Positions 18,820 to 28,172 of a stretch of DNA of 64,000 nucleotides are shown in pieces; within the stretch, counting starts at the first letter, position 1; every line of letters starts with the position of its first letter. The DNA lies in the NCBI RefSeq assembly GCF_003598715.1, contig NZ_QZFU01000015.1, forward strand, positions 148,701-212,700, given 5' to 3'. The notes beneath the pieces are model-generated. The model made no database searches, was not told the DNA's origin, and saw nothing but the letters and a program-made list of their open reading frames with translations. The position numbers were made by a program, and so were the translations under genes. The DNA comes from Nocardia panacis. Its GTDB lineage: Bacteria; Actinomycetota; Actinomycetes; Mycobacteriales; Mycobacteriaceae.

Positions 18820-19854
18820 ATGACACCGCTGTCCTCGGTATACAAGTCGACTCTTCTGCGTCGTCATCTCGGTATCTATTTGCGGGAGCGTCGCGATAGC
18901 GTCCGCTGGCGGTCGCTTGCCGTGACCGCTGTGCAGACCTCGGTCACGCAGTCGGCCATACAGCGGCTGGAGGCGGGTGCCATCCAACGCCCGTGCAGGT
19001 TCAAAGTCGAAGCGTTGTGCAAGTTCTACGGTCTCGGTAGGTCCGAGATCAAGAGCATCGTCGCGGTCGTCGATCATGCTCGCGCCGGAAGCGATCCTGT
19101 CGTCCTCGACGGCGTTTCCAGTGCCCATTTCGATCTGTACGCACAGATCGAGGAACGTGCGCACCGGATCGTCGGCTATCACGATGTCGTGCCGGAGTTG
19201 CTCCGGACCCCGCAGTATCACCGAGCGTTGACAGCCGGCGGCCCCGATCACGACGATCCGGCTCAGGCACTCGCCCGTGCCACTGTGGAGGTGTCCGCGC
19301 GCGGAATACTGCTCACTCGCGGGATCAACCCGGTGCAGTTGGATCTGCTGCTGGACGAGTCGGTGTTGTATCGGATCGTCGGCGACGCCGCTGTCACCGC
19401 CGCCCAGCTGCGGGTGGTCGCGTCGGCGGTGCGTTGGCCCAACGTGACGGTGCGTCTGGTTCCTCACACGGCCGGTGTCGTCGCGGGCCGGGTACCGACC
19501 CCGTTCACCCTATTGGAGTCCTGCACCGACGCGCCGGTTGTCGTGTTCTCCTGCGGCGCGGGAGATTTGTATTCCGACAACCCGCGATACATCGAGAAGC
19601 ATCGCGCATTGGCTATCGCGCTGCGTGCTACCGCGATCGGTCCAGCGGAGACACAGTGCATCCTTCTCGACGCCGCCGCCCGCCTCGACGACAGGTGTCA
19701 CAGCGTGCGGGTGCCGGGTACCCGTCAGTGGGCGGCAGAGGTCACACCGTCCGGCACGCCGATCCACTCCACAGCATCCGACCCAACGCCGGTGCATTGG
19801 ATTCCCCCGCTGTCGGCTCTCCCGTCCGGCTCGATGGACATGACCGGCGCGTGA
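18820..19854 (+). CDS. XRE-family regulator with DUF5753 domain
   Basis: 344 residues. The N-terminal helix-turn-helix has the usual layout (LRRHLGIYLRERRDS, then SVTQSAIQRLEAGAIQRP and VEALCKFYGLG). The larger C-terminal domain from about residue 105 has the DUF5753 pattern: IVGYHDVVPELLRTPQYHRAL, LLTRGINPVQLDLLLDESVLYRIVG, VTVRLVPHTAGV, and a Ser/Ala-rich close. In actinobacteria these regulators are often followed by a small DUF397-type partner; here a short basic ORF with a good ribosome site comes next. Targets unknown. Confidence 0.85.
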   Translation: MTPLSSVYKSTLLRRHLGIYLRERRDSVRWRSLAVTAVQTSVTQSAIQRLEAGAIQRPCRFKVEALCKFYGLGRSEIKSIVAVVDHARAGSDPVVLDGVSSAHFDLYAQIEERAHRIVGYHDVVPELLRTPQYHRALTAGGPDHDDPAQALARATVEVSARGILLTRGINPVQLDLLLDESVLYRIVGDAAVTAAQLRVVASAVRWPNVTVRLVPHTAGVVAGRVPTPFTLLESCTDAPVVVFSCGAGDLYSDNPRYIEKHRALAIALRATAIGPAETQCILLDAAARLDDRCHSVRVPGTRQWAAEVTPSGTPIHSTASDPTPVHWIPPLSALPSGSMDMTGA

Positions 19855-19927
19855 CCCGCACCCACCCACGGAAAGTCATCGACCGCAGGATGTCATCGGC
19901 GAAACCGTTTGGAAACGAAGGAGTTCC

Positions 19928-20080
19928 ATGCCGTACATCACCGCCGGCGTCGATCGTGGCCGGTCGATGCTCCCGCACCCGAAGGACGCCGGGGTACGCG
20001 CGACTTCTTCGCGGAAAGCCGGCAGACGTCCCCAGCACCGACCGCTCACGCCCAAGCGGGCCGGCTCGCAGGAGCGGTGA
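19928..20080 (+). CDS. Short basic peptide after XRE regulator
   Basis: A 50-residue frame beginning at ATG 19928 with GAAGGAG five bases upstream, the best ribosome site in this stretch. The product starts MPYITAGVDRGRSML and ends in an Arg/Lys/Pro-rich tail (RRPQHRPLTPKRAG). It occupies the place where a DUF397-type partner usually follows an XRE/DUF5753 gene but does not resemble DUF397. May be a real small DNA- or RNA-binding protein, or a decayed gene. Confidence 0.35.
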   Translation: MPYITAGVDRGRSMLPHPKDAGVRATSSRKAGRRPQHRPLTPKRAGSQER

Positions 20081-20119
20081 AGGGTGTTGTTGGGAACCGG
20101 ATCTCGGCTTGGACATGAT

Positions 20120-20209
20120 ATGAGTTCGATCGAGAACACCGCGGCCGAGAACGTTTTCGATGATCGCGGAAACCCGGTGAGTCCAGCTCCGGCAGGCGCT
20201 ACGAAGTAG
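20120..20209 (+). CDS. Possible very short peptide
   Basis: A 29-residue frame (acidic MSSIENTAAENVFDDRG, Pro/Ala tail) from ATG 20120 to TAG 20209, ending 11 bases before the SMI1/KNR4 gene. No clear ribosome site. Listed because leader-like short peptides next to regulators can be functional; chance occurrence is quite possible. Confidence 0.2.
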   Translation: MSSIENTAAENVFDDRGNPVSPAPAGATK

Positions 20210-20220
20210 GAGAGAAACCG

Positions 20221-20811
20221 ATGACAGATTACGGACTCGAACGTTTGAGGCAGGTGCTGCCGCTGTCGCCGGGCAGCGCGGAGGGGGCAGTGCTGGATCT
20301 TCGCACAGTCGCGGAAGCCGAGGCCGCGCTGGGGGTTCGGCTGCCACCGGACTATCTGGAGTTCCTGGCCGTCTACGGCGCGGGCACATTCAACGACTTC
20401 GTATCGATCGCGGCACCGGCGAGGGTTCAGGTTCCGGGCATCGAGTGGTACGGCTCAAGCATCGTGGAGATCACCGGCACATTCCGCCACGCCGTTGCCA
20501 CCGAACCCTGGCATGCCGAAGTCCTGGGCGACGGACACTCCTACATTCACTGGGGCATGGATGGCGGTGGTGTCTACTACCTTTGGCGCATCGAAGGCGC
20601 ATCGAGTGCCGAGTGGCCGGTGTGCTTGTACAGCGACGACCTGACCGTTCTGCCGTACGGGATGGTGGAATTCCTGGCCAGAGCCTGCACCGACGGCCTC
20701 CCCGAGGAGCAGCGCAGGTTCCGCGGCAGCGACCACGAGTTTCTGCATTGGCAGGATGAGTACCGGCTCGTCACCGAACAGCTCGGCGACGCGTCGTACA
20801 GCGGCGGCTGA
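20221..20811 (+). CDS. SMI1/KNR4 family protein
   Basis: 196 residues with GGAGAGAAACC upstream of ATG 20221. TVAEAEAALGVRLPPDYLEFLAVYGAGTFNDFVSI is the classic SMI1/KNR4 N-terminal signature (EAEAxLGxxLPxDYxxFLxxxNGG). Later parts (YIHWGMDGGGVYYLWRIEG, WPVCLYSDDLTVLPYGMVEFLARA) fit the family beta-sheet core. In bacteria, SUKH-superfamily members are often immunity proteins against polymorphic toxins. No toxin gene is adjacent here, so it may be an orphan immunity protein. Confidence 0.85.
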   Translation: MTDYGLERLRQVLPLSPGSAEGAVLDLRTVAEAEAALGVRLPPDYLEFLAVYGAGTFNDFVSIAAPARVQVPGIEWYGSSIVEITGTFRHAVATEPWHAEVLGDGHSYIHWGMDGGGVYYLWRIEGASSAEWPVCLYSDDLTVLPYGMVEFLARACTDGLPEEQRRFRGSDHEFLHWQDEYRLVTEQLGDASYSGG

Positions 20812-20915
20812 GCGCCCCCTACTCCACCGGGACAAGCCGAGGAACCGCAACCGGCGCAGCAACACGCTGAAAGCGGGTCGCCAACTGGCCCAACAACGTT
20901 GACGAAAGTGGCCGC

Positions 20916-21281
20916 TCAGCTAGCGTCATCAATCCACGAACCGGGTGGATTCATCGTCTCGGTTCGGCGTTGGTTCGGCTCGGCCACCAGTCGCAGCAGC
21001 TTGGTGAGTTCGGCGAGCGAAAGACCGGTGACCGCGGCGATGGCGGCGGGCTTCTCGCCGCGGGCTTTCCAGCCGCGCAAGCAAGCCGCTTGCTGGTGCC
21101 GGATCGACTCGACAGTTTCGTGGAAGGTGCGCTCGGAGTCTGCGAGCCGTTGCTGGAGCAGCAGGTAGGCGGCCAAGTCTGCTTCGTTTGCCTGCTCGCG
21201 TTCGAGTCGTTGCTGGCGTTGTAGCGCAAGCCTTCGGTGTGCCTGTTCGCGGGCGAGGGCAGTCTGTTTTCTGGTAGCCAT
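20916..21281 (-). CDS. Coiled-coil protein with C-terminal HTH-like motif
   Basis: 121 residues from ATG 21281 (GGAAAGGGG upstream). Residues 5-70 are a highly charged helix (REQAHRRLALQRQQRLEREQANEADL) that probably forms a coiled coil. GEKPAAIAAVTGLSLAELTKLLRLVAE near the C-terminus resembles a helix-turn-helix. It is divergent to traA across a 438-base gap, the usual place for a small relaxosome accessory or regulator protein. Role as a nicking accessory or plasmid-transfer regulator is inference. Confidence 0.55.
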   Translation of the reverse strand: MATRKQTALAREQAHRRLALQRQQRLEREQANEADLAAYLLLQQRLADSERTFHETVESIRHQQAACLRGWKARGEKPAAIAAVTGLSLAELTKLLRLVAEPNQRRTETMNPPGSWIDDAS

Positions 21282-21719
21282 ATCGGTACCCCTTTCCGTC
21301 GGCGAGATTTCCGTGGTGATCATTCCGTCCTGTGGGGAGTCACGTTTCGTACCTGCGGCCCGGGCGGATGGTGGGCTGGATCGAAAATCCAGATTATGCC
21401 TTTTTCTTCGTTGTGTCACAAATCCACCGACATCATCATCCGATGGCCCGAAACATCCACCTCATTGATTCATCTACACGTCAATGACCCATTGCGATGC
21501 CCTCCCCCTGGAACCTCTTGCATTCCGGATAACAATCGCGCATCACAGAAATATTCGCACTATTCGACGATTCGAGCAGGTCACAATCGAAGTCCAGCCA
21601 ACCCGACGGCGACCGACCAGAATCATTTCTGAGAAAAATGTCAGAAGAATCGCAGAATAGGCTGATACCACGCTTACCGTTTCCAATTCGGATGCGGTAT
21701 TAGATCGTATCTTGAATGC
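21282..21719. other. Non-coding region upstream of traA, candidate oriT
   Basis: 438 bases without a gene between a small divergent DNA-binding-like protein and the MobF relaxase gene. The part from about 21400 is AT-richer than its neighbours (runs such as CCTTTTTCTTCGTTG, AATCATTTCTGAGAAAAATG). oriT of MobF systems normally lies directly next to the relaxase gene, so this is the best place to look. The nic site cannot be fixed by eye. Confidence 0.4.
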
Positions 21720-24700
21720 ATGACGGCGACGATTCATAAACTGTCGGCCGGAGATGGTTTCAACTACTACCTGCGGCAAACGGCGGCCCATGACGCGAGC
21801 GAGCGTGGGCGTGGGACTCTCGCCGACTATTACTCGGTCAAGGGTGAATCGCCTGGCGTGTGGATGGGGTCGGGTCTGTCGGAGTTCGACACGATCAACG
21901 CTGGGGACACGGTGACCGAGGCGCAGATGCGCGCGTTGTTCGGGCTGGGGAGGCATCCCAATGCTGAGGCGATCGAGGACGAGGTGTTCGCCGCTCAACT
22001 GGCCGCCGGTGCCAAGCCGAAGGATGCGCGGCGAGCCGCGTTGGCGGCTTCGCAACTGGGGCAGCCGTTTCGGATCCACCAGGGTGCCGGCGAGTTCCGG
22101 AAGCGATGTGCCGAACGGTTCACCCGCTACAACCTGGATCAGAGGCTGCGCTGGAACGCCCCGATCCCGGACGAGGTGCGGGCCGAGATACGCACGCGAG
22201 TAGCGCGCGACATGTTCGTCGCGGAATTGGGTCATGAACCGTTGAATGCCACCGAACTATCGGGATGGGTGGCCCGGAACTCCCGGAACGCGACCACAGC
22301 GGTATCGGGATTCGATGTGTGTTTCTCGCCCGTGAAGTCGGTGTCCGTGCTGTGGGCGTTGGCTCCGCGTCCGGTGGCCGAGCGGATCGAGCAGGCGCAT
22401 CGCAGGGCCGTCGCTGATGCTTTGGCATTTCTGGAATCGCATGCGGCGTATACCCGGTTGGGTGCGAGCGGTATCGCTCAGGTCGATACCACCGGGCTGA
22501 GCGCGACGGCGTTCGAGCATCGTGATTCGCGGGCGGGTGATCCCGATCTGCATACGCACGTTGTTATTTCCGGGAAGGTCCGCACTCGTGCTGGATTGTG
22601 GCGGGCGTTGGATGCGCGGATGGTGTATCGGCTGATGGTCGCGGCCTCCGAGGTCTACAACACGGGCTTGGAGTTGTCTGTGCACGACCTGGTAGGCGGG
22701 GAATTCGCGGATCGCGGCGACGCTGCCCCGGGCCGGCGTCCGGTACGTGAACTCGTCGGTGTGGATCCGGAATTATGCCGGTTGTGGTCGCGGCGCGATA
22801 CCGAAATCGATGCCCGACTCGGCGTGCTGGCCCGTGAATTCCAGGCCAGGTGGGGCCGGGAGCCGACCACGGTGGAGATGCTGCGGTTGGCTCAGTACGC
22901 GAGCCGGGAGACACGGCCCGCGAAACACGAACCGCGCTCGCGCGCCGAACAGCGCACCGCGTGGTGGGACGAAGCGGCGGGGCTCTTGGGCGGAGATTCA
23001 GCGGTCGCGGGGATGGTGTGGGCGATGTGCCATCCAACGGACATGGCGGTGCCGGAGGTGACGCCGGAATGGGTTGCGGCGGTGGCGGATCGAGTGATCG
23101 ATGCGGTCTCGCTGTCCCGCTCGGTGTGGCAAGCCCATCACGTCCACGCCGAAGTGCAACGCCAGCTCCGCGGCCACGTGCGGTCCAGCAATTGGACCGA
23201 GGCCACGGAAGCAATCACTGCGGCAGCGCTCGAGGTCCCTCGCTCGATCGGCCGTACCCGCCCGGATGTCTTCGACGAGCCATCCGTCCTGCGGCGGGCC
23301 GATGGAACGAGCGTGTTCACGGTAGCGGAATCGCAGCAATTCACCTCGTCGGCAGTGCTCATCGCCGAGCAGCGCCTCATCGCAACCGCACGTCGGACGG
23401 GTTACCGCACGGTGGATGACGCGGCGATCGATCTCGCGCTGCTGGAGTACGCGGCCAACAATGGCGGGCGCGAACTCAATGCCGGGCAAGCCGCTCTTGT
23501 GCTGGAATTCGCCACGTCCGGTCGGGCTTTGCAGGTCGCGGTCGCACCGGCCGGTACGGGTAAAACCGTGGCGATGCAGGTGCTGGTTCGTGCCTGGCTG
23601 GGCGAGGGCGGAAACGTGGTCGGGCTCGCACCGACCGCCGCGTCAGCGGCCCAGTTGCAGAAGGAAATCGACGCCGAAATCCCGGTCGACACCATTGACA
23701 GGCTGACCTACCTGCTCACCCATCTCACACCCGCTACGGCGGCCCGTTACCCGGTGCCGCGGTGGGTACACCGGATCGGGCCGGGCACCTTGGTGATCAT
23801 CGACGAGGCCGCGAAAGCCTCGACCCGGCAACTGGATCTGGTCGTCGATTTCGTGACACGGCGCGGTGGAGTTGTCCGGGCGATCGGCGATAACAAGCAA
23901 CTGGCGTCGATCGCGGCGGGTGGAGTTCTACGCGACATCGTCGAGACCGCGGGCGCTTCCACGCTGTCGCAGGTGATGCGGTTCGGCGATCCCGCCGAGG
24001 CCGCCGCTACCTTGGCGATCCGGGCGGGAGATCCCGCTGCCATCGCCTTCTACACCGACCGAGAGCGTGTCCATTCGGGTGCGCTGGAGGCTGTTCTCGA
24101 CGCCTCGTACAACGCATGGCGAGCCGATCGCGCCGTCGGATTGGAATCGGTGATGCTCGCGATGACCCGCCAGATCGTGTCCGTCCTCAACAGCCGTGCC
24201 CGCGCGGATCGACTCGCCGAAGCGGGCCTACCCGATGCCGAAGTCCCGCTGTCGGACGGGCTTCGAGCATCCTGCGGCGATCTGATCTGCACCCGCCGCA
24301 ACAATTCCCGGTTGCGTTTCAGCGGTACGGACTATGTGCGCAACGGCTACCGATGGCTGGTCGATTCGATCCACCCCGACGGCAGTGTCATCGCAGCCCA
24401 CGTGGGCTCCGGTCGTCGTGTCCGACTGCCTGCGGAATATCTGGCCACCGATGTGACGCTGGGGTACGCCTCGACACTCGACTCCGCGCAAGGCATCACG
24501 GTCGACACCAGCCACAGCGTCTTCACCGGAGCCGAAAACCGCGCGCAGTTCTACGTCGCGGTATCACGCGGCCGTCTGCGCAACAGCGTCTATGCCCAGA
24601 CTGTCATCGATGTCGAACATGCCCAGTTCAGCGAGCGGGCCGCGCATCCATTCACGGTCGTCGACCTGCTGACCGGCGTTCTCGGCCGTGACGGCGAACG

Positions 24701-27347
24701 CAGTTCCACGACCACCGCGCACCGCGAGACCTTCGCCCCCGAACAACGACTCGGCCAGGCCGCCGACGCCTACACCCACGCCATCGGTACCGCCGCCGAA
24801 CACCTCGCCGGACCCGACACACTCGCCCCGATCGAAGCCGCCGCAGACGAGCTGATGCCCGGCTTGTCACAGGCCGGGGCGTGGCCCGTGCTGCGCGCTC
24901 ATTTGGCGATCATCGCGATCACACCCGGCCCTGGTAGCGACCCGCAAACCGCGATCAACGCGCTGGCCGACGCGATTGCCGAACGCGACTTCGCCGACGT
25001 CATTGATCCAGCCGCGGTTCTGGACTGGCGAATCGACCCCACCGGCCGCCACTCCAGCGGCGAAGGCCCCCTGCCGTGGCTCACCGGTGTCCCACCGGTG
25101 CTCGCAGACCACCCGATCTTCGGCGCCTACCTCACTGCGCGCGCCGGTCTCGTCACCACGCTCGCCAACGAGATCGCACAGCAAGCCCGCTCGTGGACAG
25201 CCGCGACAGCACCGATCTGGGCACGCCCGCTCGCGACCGTCACACGAGGCGATCCGGGACTGATCGCCGACCTCGCGGTGTGGCGGATCGTACGACGCAT
25301 CGACGACAGCGACCATCGTCCAACAGGCCCGGAGCTCCCGAAATTCGGGATGGCGCGCGCCCATCAGGACAACCTTGTCGCGCGTGTCACCACCCAACTC
25401 GGCAATATCGGTGACGCACTGGCCAAGTGGGCCGAAACTGTCGATCAGATCGACCCGCGCGTCACCGACGATGCGTACTGGCCGGTGCTCACCGAACGTC
25501 TCGACCTCGCACACCGCGCCGGAATCGATGTCCCGGAACTACTCCGAACCGCTGCCGAACGAAGGCCGTTACCCGACGATCAACCAGCCGCCGCGCTGTG
25601 GTGGCGCCTCGCCGAACACCTCGACCTCGGGGTGTTCGATGACGTGTCGCTGCGTGATCCTCTTCGCCCGAACTGGATCACCGCAGTCGAGGATATTTTG
25701 ACCGCGCCGATCGCGGCGTTGGTCATCAACGACCCGGCATGGCCACGACTGGTCGCGGCTGTCGAGGCGGCCGATCCCGTCCGCTGGACCCCGGACAGCA
25801 TCCTGGCCACGGCATTCCAGCTGATTGCCGACGGCAGCGAGTCCGGCCGATTGCCGCGTGCCGATCAGTGGGCCACCGCGCTCGCGTGGCGGGTCACCGC
25901 CATCACCCGACACCATCGAATCGCTCACGAATCGTTCGCCCCCGCAACCGCAGAGCCAGCAACGCCAACCGACGATGAAGAGTTTGCGATCAGAGCGGGC
26001 AAACCACCCGATACCGATCCCGAACTCGACACCACGACCTTGGTTTCGTTGTTCGGATACCCCGATCCCCGTGTCGCATCGTTGCCGGACGACCGCGATC
26101 CAGAATCCCACGCATCTCGAACTGCGCCGGCAGGCCCCGCAGGCGGATCCGATCACGAACCTCGGGGATGGGGCCTGGCGGAAGAGGCCGATCTCGGGGA
26201 CTGGTGCCCGCCAGTGGATCCGAGAACGATCCCCGAGCATTTGGACCTTCCACCAGCGGAACGGGCAGTGGTTCTGCGGGCCGAGTACAGCGAATACGCC
26301 AAGACCTACAACGAACTTCGCAATGCCTACTGGACCGGCCGCGGACGCCACACTCAAGCCCTCGACGGCTACCTACAGGCGCTGCGAGCGCGGCGCGATT
26401 CCCAACGCCCACTTCTCCTGGCAGCAAGGAACACCCACGAAGCCTGGATCGAAGCCGACCGCCGCGCGGCAGAACACCAGGCCAGCGCCGAAGAACTCGC
26501 CCGCCACTCAGCCCGCGATCCCAGCAAGAACCACCACATCGACGACCTTGCGGCCCTCCTCCCCTGCATCACTGATCCCGTCGTACACGAACGATTCGCT
26601 GCTCAACTCGCTGACCTGCGAACCAACTCGGGCACCCCAGCGGAGCAACTGGAGTTGCATGTCGCCCGGATCTGCGCCGAATCCGCCGCTACCGCAGCCG
26701 AACACGCCAAAGCCGAAGCCGAAGACGCCCGCCAAGCCCTCTTCGGGGCGGCAGGCACCGCCGGTGTTGTGGCGAGCGAGGACGTCGAGCTAGCCCGCCT
26801 ATCGGCGGACAGCATCGACATCGCCGAACTCAATGCAGCCCGATTCCGACTCCACTGGAAGGAGAGCCAGCTCTGGCGCAACGGTATCGCCCTGCCCAAT
26901 CAACCAGCGGTGCAGGAACCCGACAAGATCTGGGCGACCGAGAACGAACAACCGTTCACCACTGCTTCGGTGCCGGACGAGACCGGGACGAATTCTCACC
27001 TTGCCGCGATGACCGATGTCCGGCTCCAACAGCACATCCACGATCTCCGAACCCAGCTCGCGTTGTCGGAAGCGACCGATTCGGTGTTCTTCCGTTGGGC
27101 ACGTCCGAACACCGGAACATTCGACGACGAGCTCCTCAAGCAACGTATTTCACTCGAAAAGACCCGCCACCACAGGCTTCTCACCGCAGCGCAGGCCGAA
27201 CTACAACGCCGCCAACAGATTCCGACCCGTCAAGTTGCCGTGGACGAGCATGGCAACCAGGTGACCGGATACGACCTTCGCGAACAGGTCCAGGGTTCGG
27301 TCACGGATCGGACAGCCGAGTCGCCGGACAGCACCGGGCTCGGGTAG
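21720..27347 (+). CDS. traA: MobF/TraA relaxase-helicase
   Basis: 1875 residues. Residues about 1-330 are a TrwC-type relaxase: a tyrosine pair near the start (FNYYLRQ), FDVCFSPVKSVSVLWAL, and the metal-binding histidines in DPDLHTHVVISGKV (about 278-284). Residues about 580-960 form a RecD-like superfamily 1 helicase: APAGTGKTVAM (Walker A, about 610), LVIIDEAAKAS (Walker B), AIGDNKQLASIAAGG, and motif VI region GYASTLDSAQGITVDTSHSV and FYVAVSRGR. The remaining ~900 residues are Ala/Glu-rich with long coiled-coil helices. This is the nicking and unwinding enzyme of actinobacterial conjugative plasmids or ICEs. No type IV coupling or channel genes are seen in the window, so the element may be only mobilizable or its transfer genes lie elsewhere. 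Confidence 0.92.
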   Translation: MTATIHKLSAGDGFNYYLRQTAAHDASERGRGTLADYYSVKGESPGVWMGSGLSEFDTINAGDTVTEAQMRALFGLGRHPNAEAIEDEVFAAQLAAGAKPKDARRAALAASQLGQPFRIHQGAGEFRKRCAERFTRYNLDQRLRWNAPIPDEVRAEIRTRVARDMFVAELGHEPLNATELSGWVARNSRNATTAVSGFDVCFSPVKSVSVLWALAPRPVAERIEQAHRRAVADALAFLESHAAYTRLGASGIAQVDTTGLSATAFEHRDSRAGDPDLHTHVVISGKVRTRAGLWRALDARMVYRLMVAASEVYNTGLELSVHDLVGGEFADRGDAAPGRRPVRELVGVDPELCRLWSRRDTEIDARLGVLAREFQARWGREPTTVEMLRLAQYASRETRPAKHEPRSRAEQRTAWWDEAAGLLGGDSAVAGMVWAMCHPTDMAVPEVTPEWVAAVADRVIDAVSLSRSVWQAHHVHAEVQRQLRGHVRSSNWTEATEAITAAALEVPRSIGRTRPDVFDEPSVLRRADGTSVFTVAESQQFTSSAVLIAEQRLIATARRTGYRTVDDAAIDLALLEYAANNGGRELNAGQAALVLEFATSGRALQVAVAPAGTGKTVAMQVLVRAWLGEGGNVVGLAPTAASAAQLQKEIDAEIPVDTIDRLTYLLTHLTPATAARYPVPRWVHRIGPGTLVIIDEAAKASTRQLDLVVDFVTRRGGVVRAIGDNKQLASIAAGGVLRDIVETAGASTLSQVMRFGDPAEAAATLAIRAGDPAAIAFYTDRERVHSGALEAVLDASYNAWRADRAVGLESVMLAMTRQIVSVLNSRARADRLAEAGLPDAEVPLSDGLRASCGDLICTRRNNSRLRFSGTDYVRNGYRWLVDSIHPDGSVIAAHVGSGRRVRLPAEYLATDVTLGYASTLDSAQGITVDTSHSVFTGAENRAQFYVAVSRGRLRNSVYAQTVIDVEHAQFSERAAHPFTVVDLLTGVLGRDGERSSTTTAHRETFAPEQRLGQAADAYTHAIGTAAEHLAGPDTLAPIEAAADELMPGLSQAGAWPVLRAHLAIIAITPGPGSDPQTAINALADAIAERDFADVIDPAAVLDWRIDPTGRHSSGEGPLPWLTGVPPVLADHPIFGAYLTARAGLVTTLANEIAQQARSWTAATAPIWARPLATVTRGDPGLIADLAVWRIVRRIDDSDHRPTGPELPKFGMARAHQDNLVARVTTQLGNIGDALAKWAETVDQIDPRVTDDAYWPVLTERLDLAHRAGIDVPELLRTAAERRPLPDDQPAAALWWRLAEHLDLGVFDDVSLRDPLRPNWITAVEDILTAPIAALVINDPAWPRLVAAVEAADPVRWTPDSILATAFQLIADGSESGRLPRADQWATALAWRVTAITRHHRIAHESFAPATAEPATPTDDEEFAIRAGKPPDTDPELDTTTLVSLFGYPDPRVASLPDDRDPESHASRTAPAGPAGGSDHEPRGWGLAEEADLGDWCPPVDPRTIPEHLDLPPAERAVVLRAEYSEYAKTYNELRNAYWTGRGRHTQALDGYLQALRARRDSQRPLLLAARNTHEAWIEADRRAAEHQASAEELARHSARDPSKNHHIDDLAALLPCITDPVVHERFAAQLADLRTNSGTPAEQLELHVARICAESAATAAEHAKAEAEDARQALFGAAGTAGVVASEDVELARLSADSIDIAELNAARFRLHWKESQLWRNGIALPNQPAVQEPDKIWATENEQPFTTASVPDETGTNSHLAAMTDVRLQQHIHDLRTQLALSEATDSVFFRWARPNTGTFDDELLKQRISLEKTRHHRLLTAAQAELQRRQQIPTRQVAVDEHGNQVTGYDLREQVQGSVTDRTAESPDSTGLG

Positions 27348-27371
27348 TCCCGTGCCATGCAGGATTTCTCG

Positions 27372-28145
27372 CTACCGTCTCAGGCGTTCGAGCGGCACGC
27401 ATTCGAGCAGCAGAAACAATGGCCGGACGAAGTTCTCATTCCACCACGGGTTCTGCTGCCGCTGCTCTTTGGTCGGATGCGGTTCCCGTAGATCGGTCAC
27501 AGCGAATCCTGCCGCCGTGATCATGCCGATGTGATGTTCGAGGGAGTAGAACTGTTGCACGGACGCCGCCGGTGAGACCAGTCCAGCGACGTTGAATCGC
27601 TGTTCGACGGTTCGGACTCCGAAGTAGTCGTCGAGGGTGAAGTCCGCGGTGCTGGTCGCGGTCCGCTCGGCGCGGGCGGCATAGAAGCAGGGATGCATAC
27701 CGAGCAGGATCATGCGGCCGGACGGCTTCAGGACTCGCGCGAACTCGATATACCGCTGTGCCGGCTGGGAGATCCCGTTCGGGAGCCTGTTCGCGACCAC
27801 CAGGTCCACACTCTTGTCGGCGAGGGGCAGTGCCGCGACGTCGGCGTGGTGAAACGACATCGAATCCGGCCGATAGTCGGGATGTGTGCGGGCGGCGAGA
27901 ATGAGTTCTTCGGAGGTATCGACGCCGTCGACGTGCGCCGCTCCGCGCGCGACGAGTTCACGCGCGAGATAGCCCTCTCCGCAACCGGCATCGAGGATTT
28001 CGAGCCCACGACAGTCCCCGATCAGCTCCCGTAGCGCCGGGTCGGTGAGTTGTGTCTGATAGGGATCCAGCCTGTCGCGGATGATGGTGATCCAATAGTC
28101 CGCGTTCACCGTGTACGCACGGGTTACCCGCTCGTCGCCCAACAC
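27372..28145 (-). CDS. Class I SAM-dependent methyltransferase
   Basis: 257 residues converging on traA. ILDAGCGEGYLARELVARGA is motif I (SAM binding), VDGVDTSEELI the acidic motif II, FHHADVAALPLADKSVDLVVANRL motif III/IV, and VLKPSGRMILLGMHP the post-motif strand. The fold is a Methyltransf_11-type small-molecule or lipid methylase; the substrate cannot be deduced. It follows the regulator gene at 28173 by 27 bases in the same direction, so the two probably form an operon. Confidence 0.85.
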   Translation of the reverse strand: MLGDERVTRAYTVNADYWITIIRDRLDPYQTQLTDPALRELIGDCRGLEILDAGCGEGYLARELVARGAAHVDGVDTSEELILAARTHPDYRPDSMSFHHADVAALPLADKSVDLVVANRLPNGISQPAQRYIEFARVLKPSGRMILLGMHPCFYAARAERTATSTADFTLDDYFGVRTVEQRFNVAGLVSPAASVQQFYSLEHHIGMITAAGFAVTDLREPHPTKEQRQQNPWWNENFVRPLFLLLECVPLERLRR

Positions 28146-28172
28146 GATCCCTCCTGGCCCGCTCTTGCCCTT

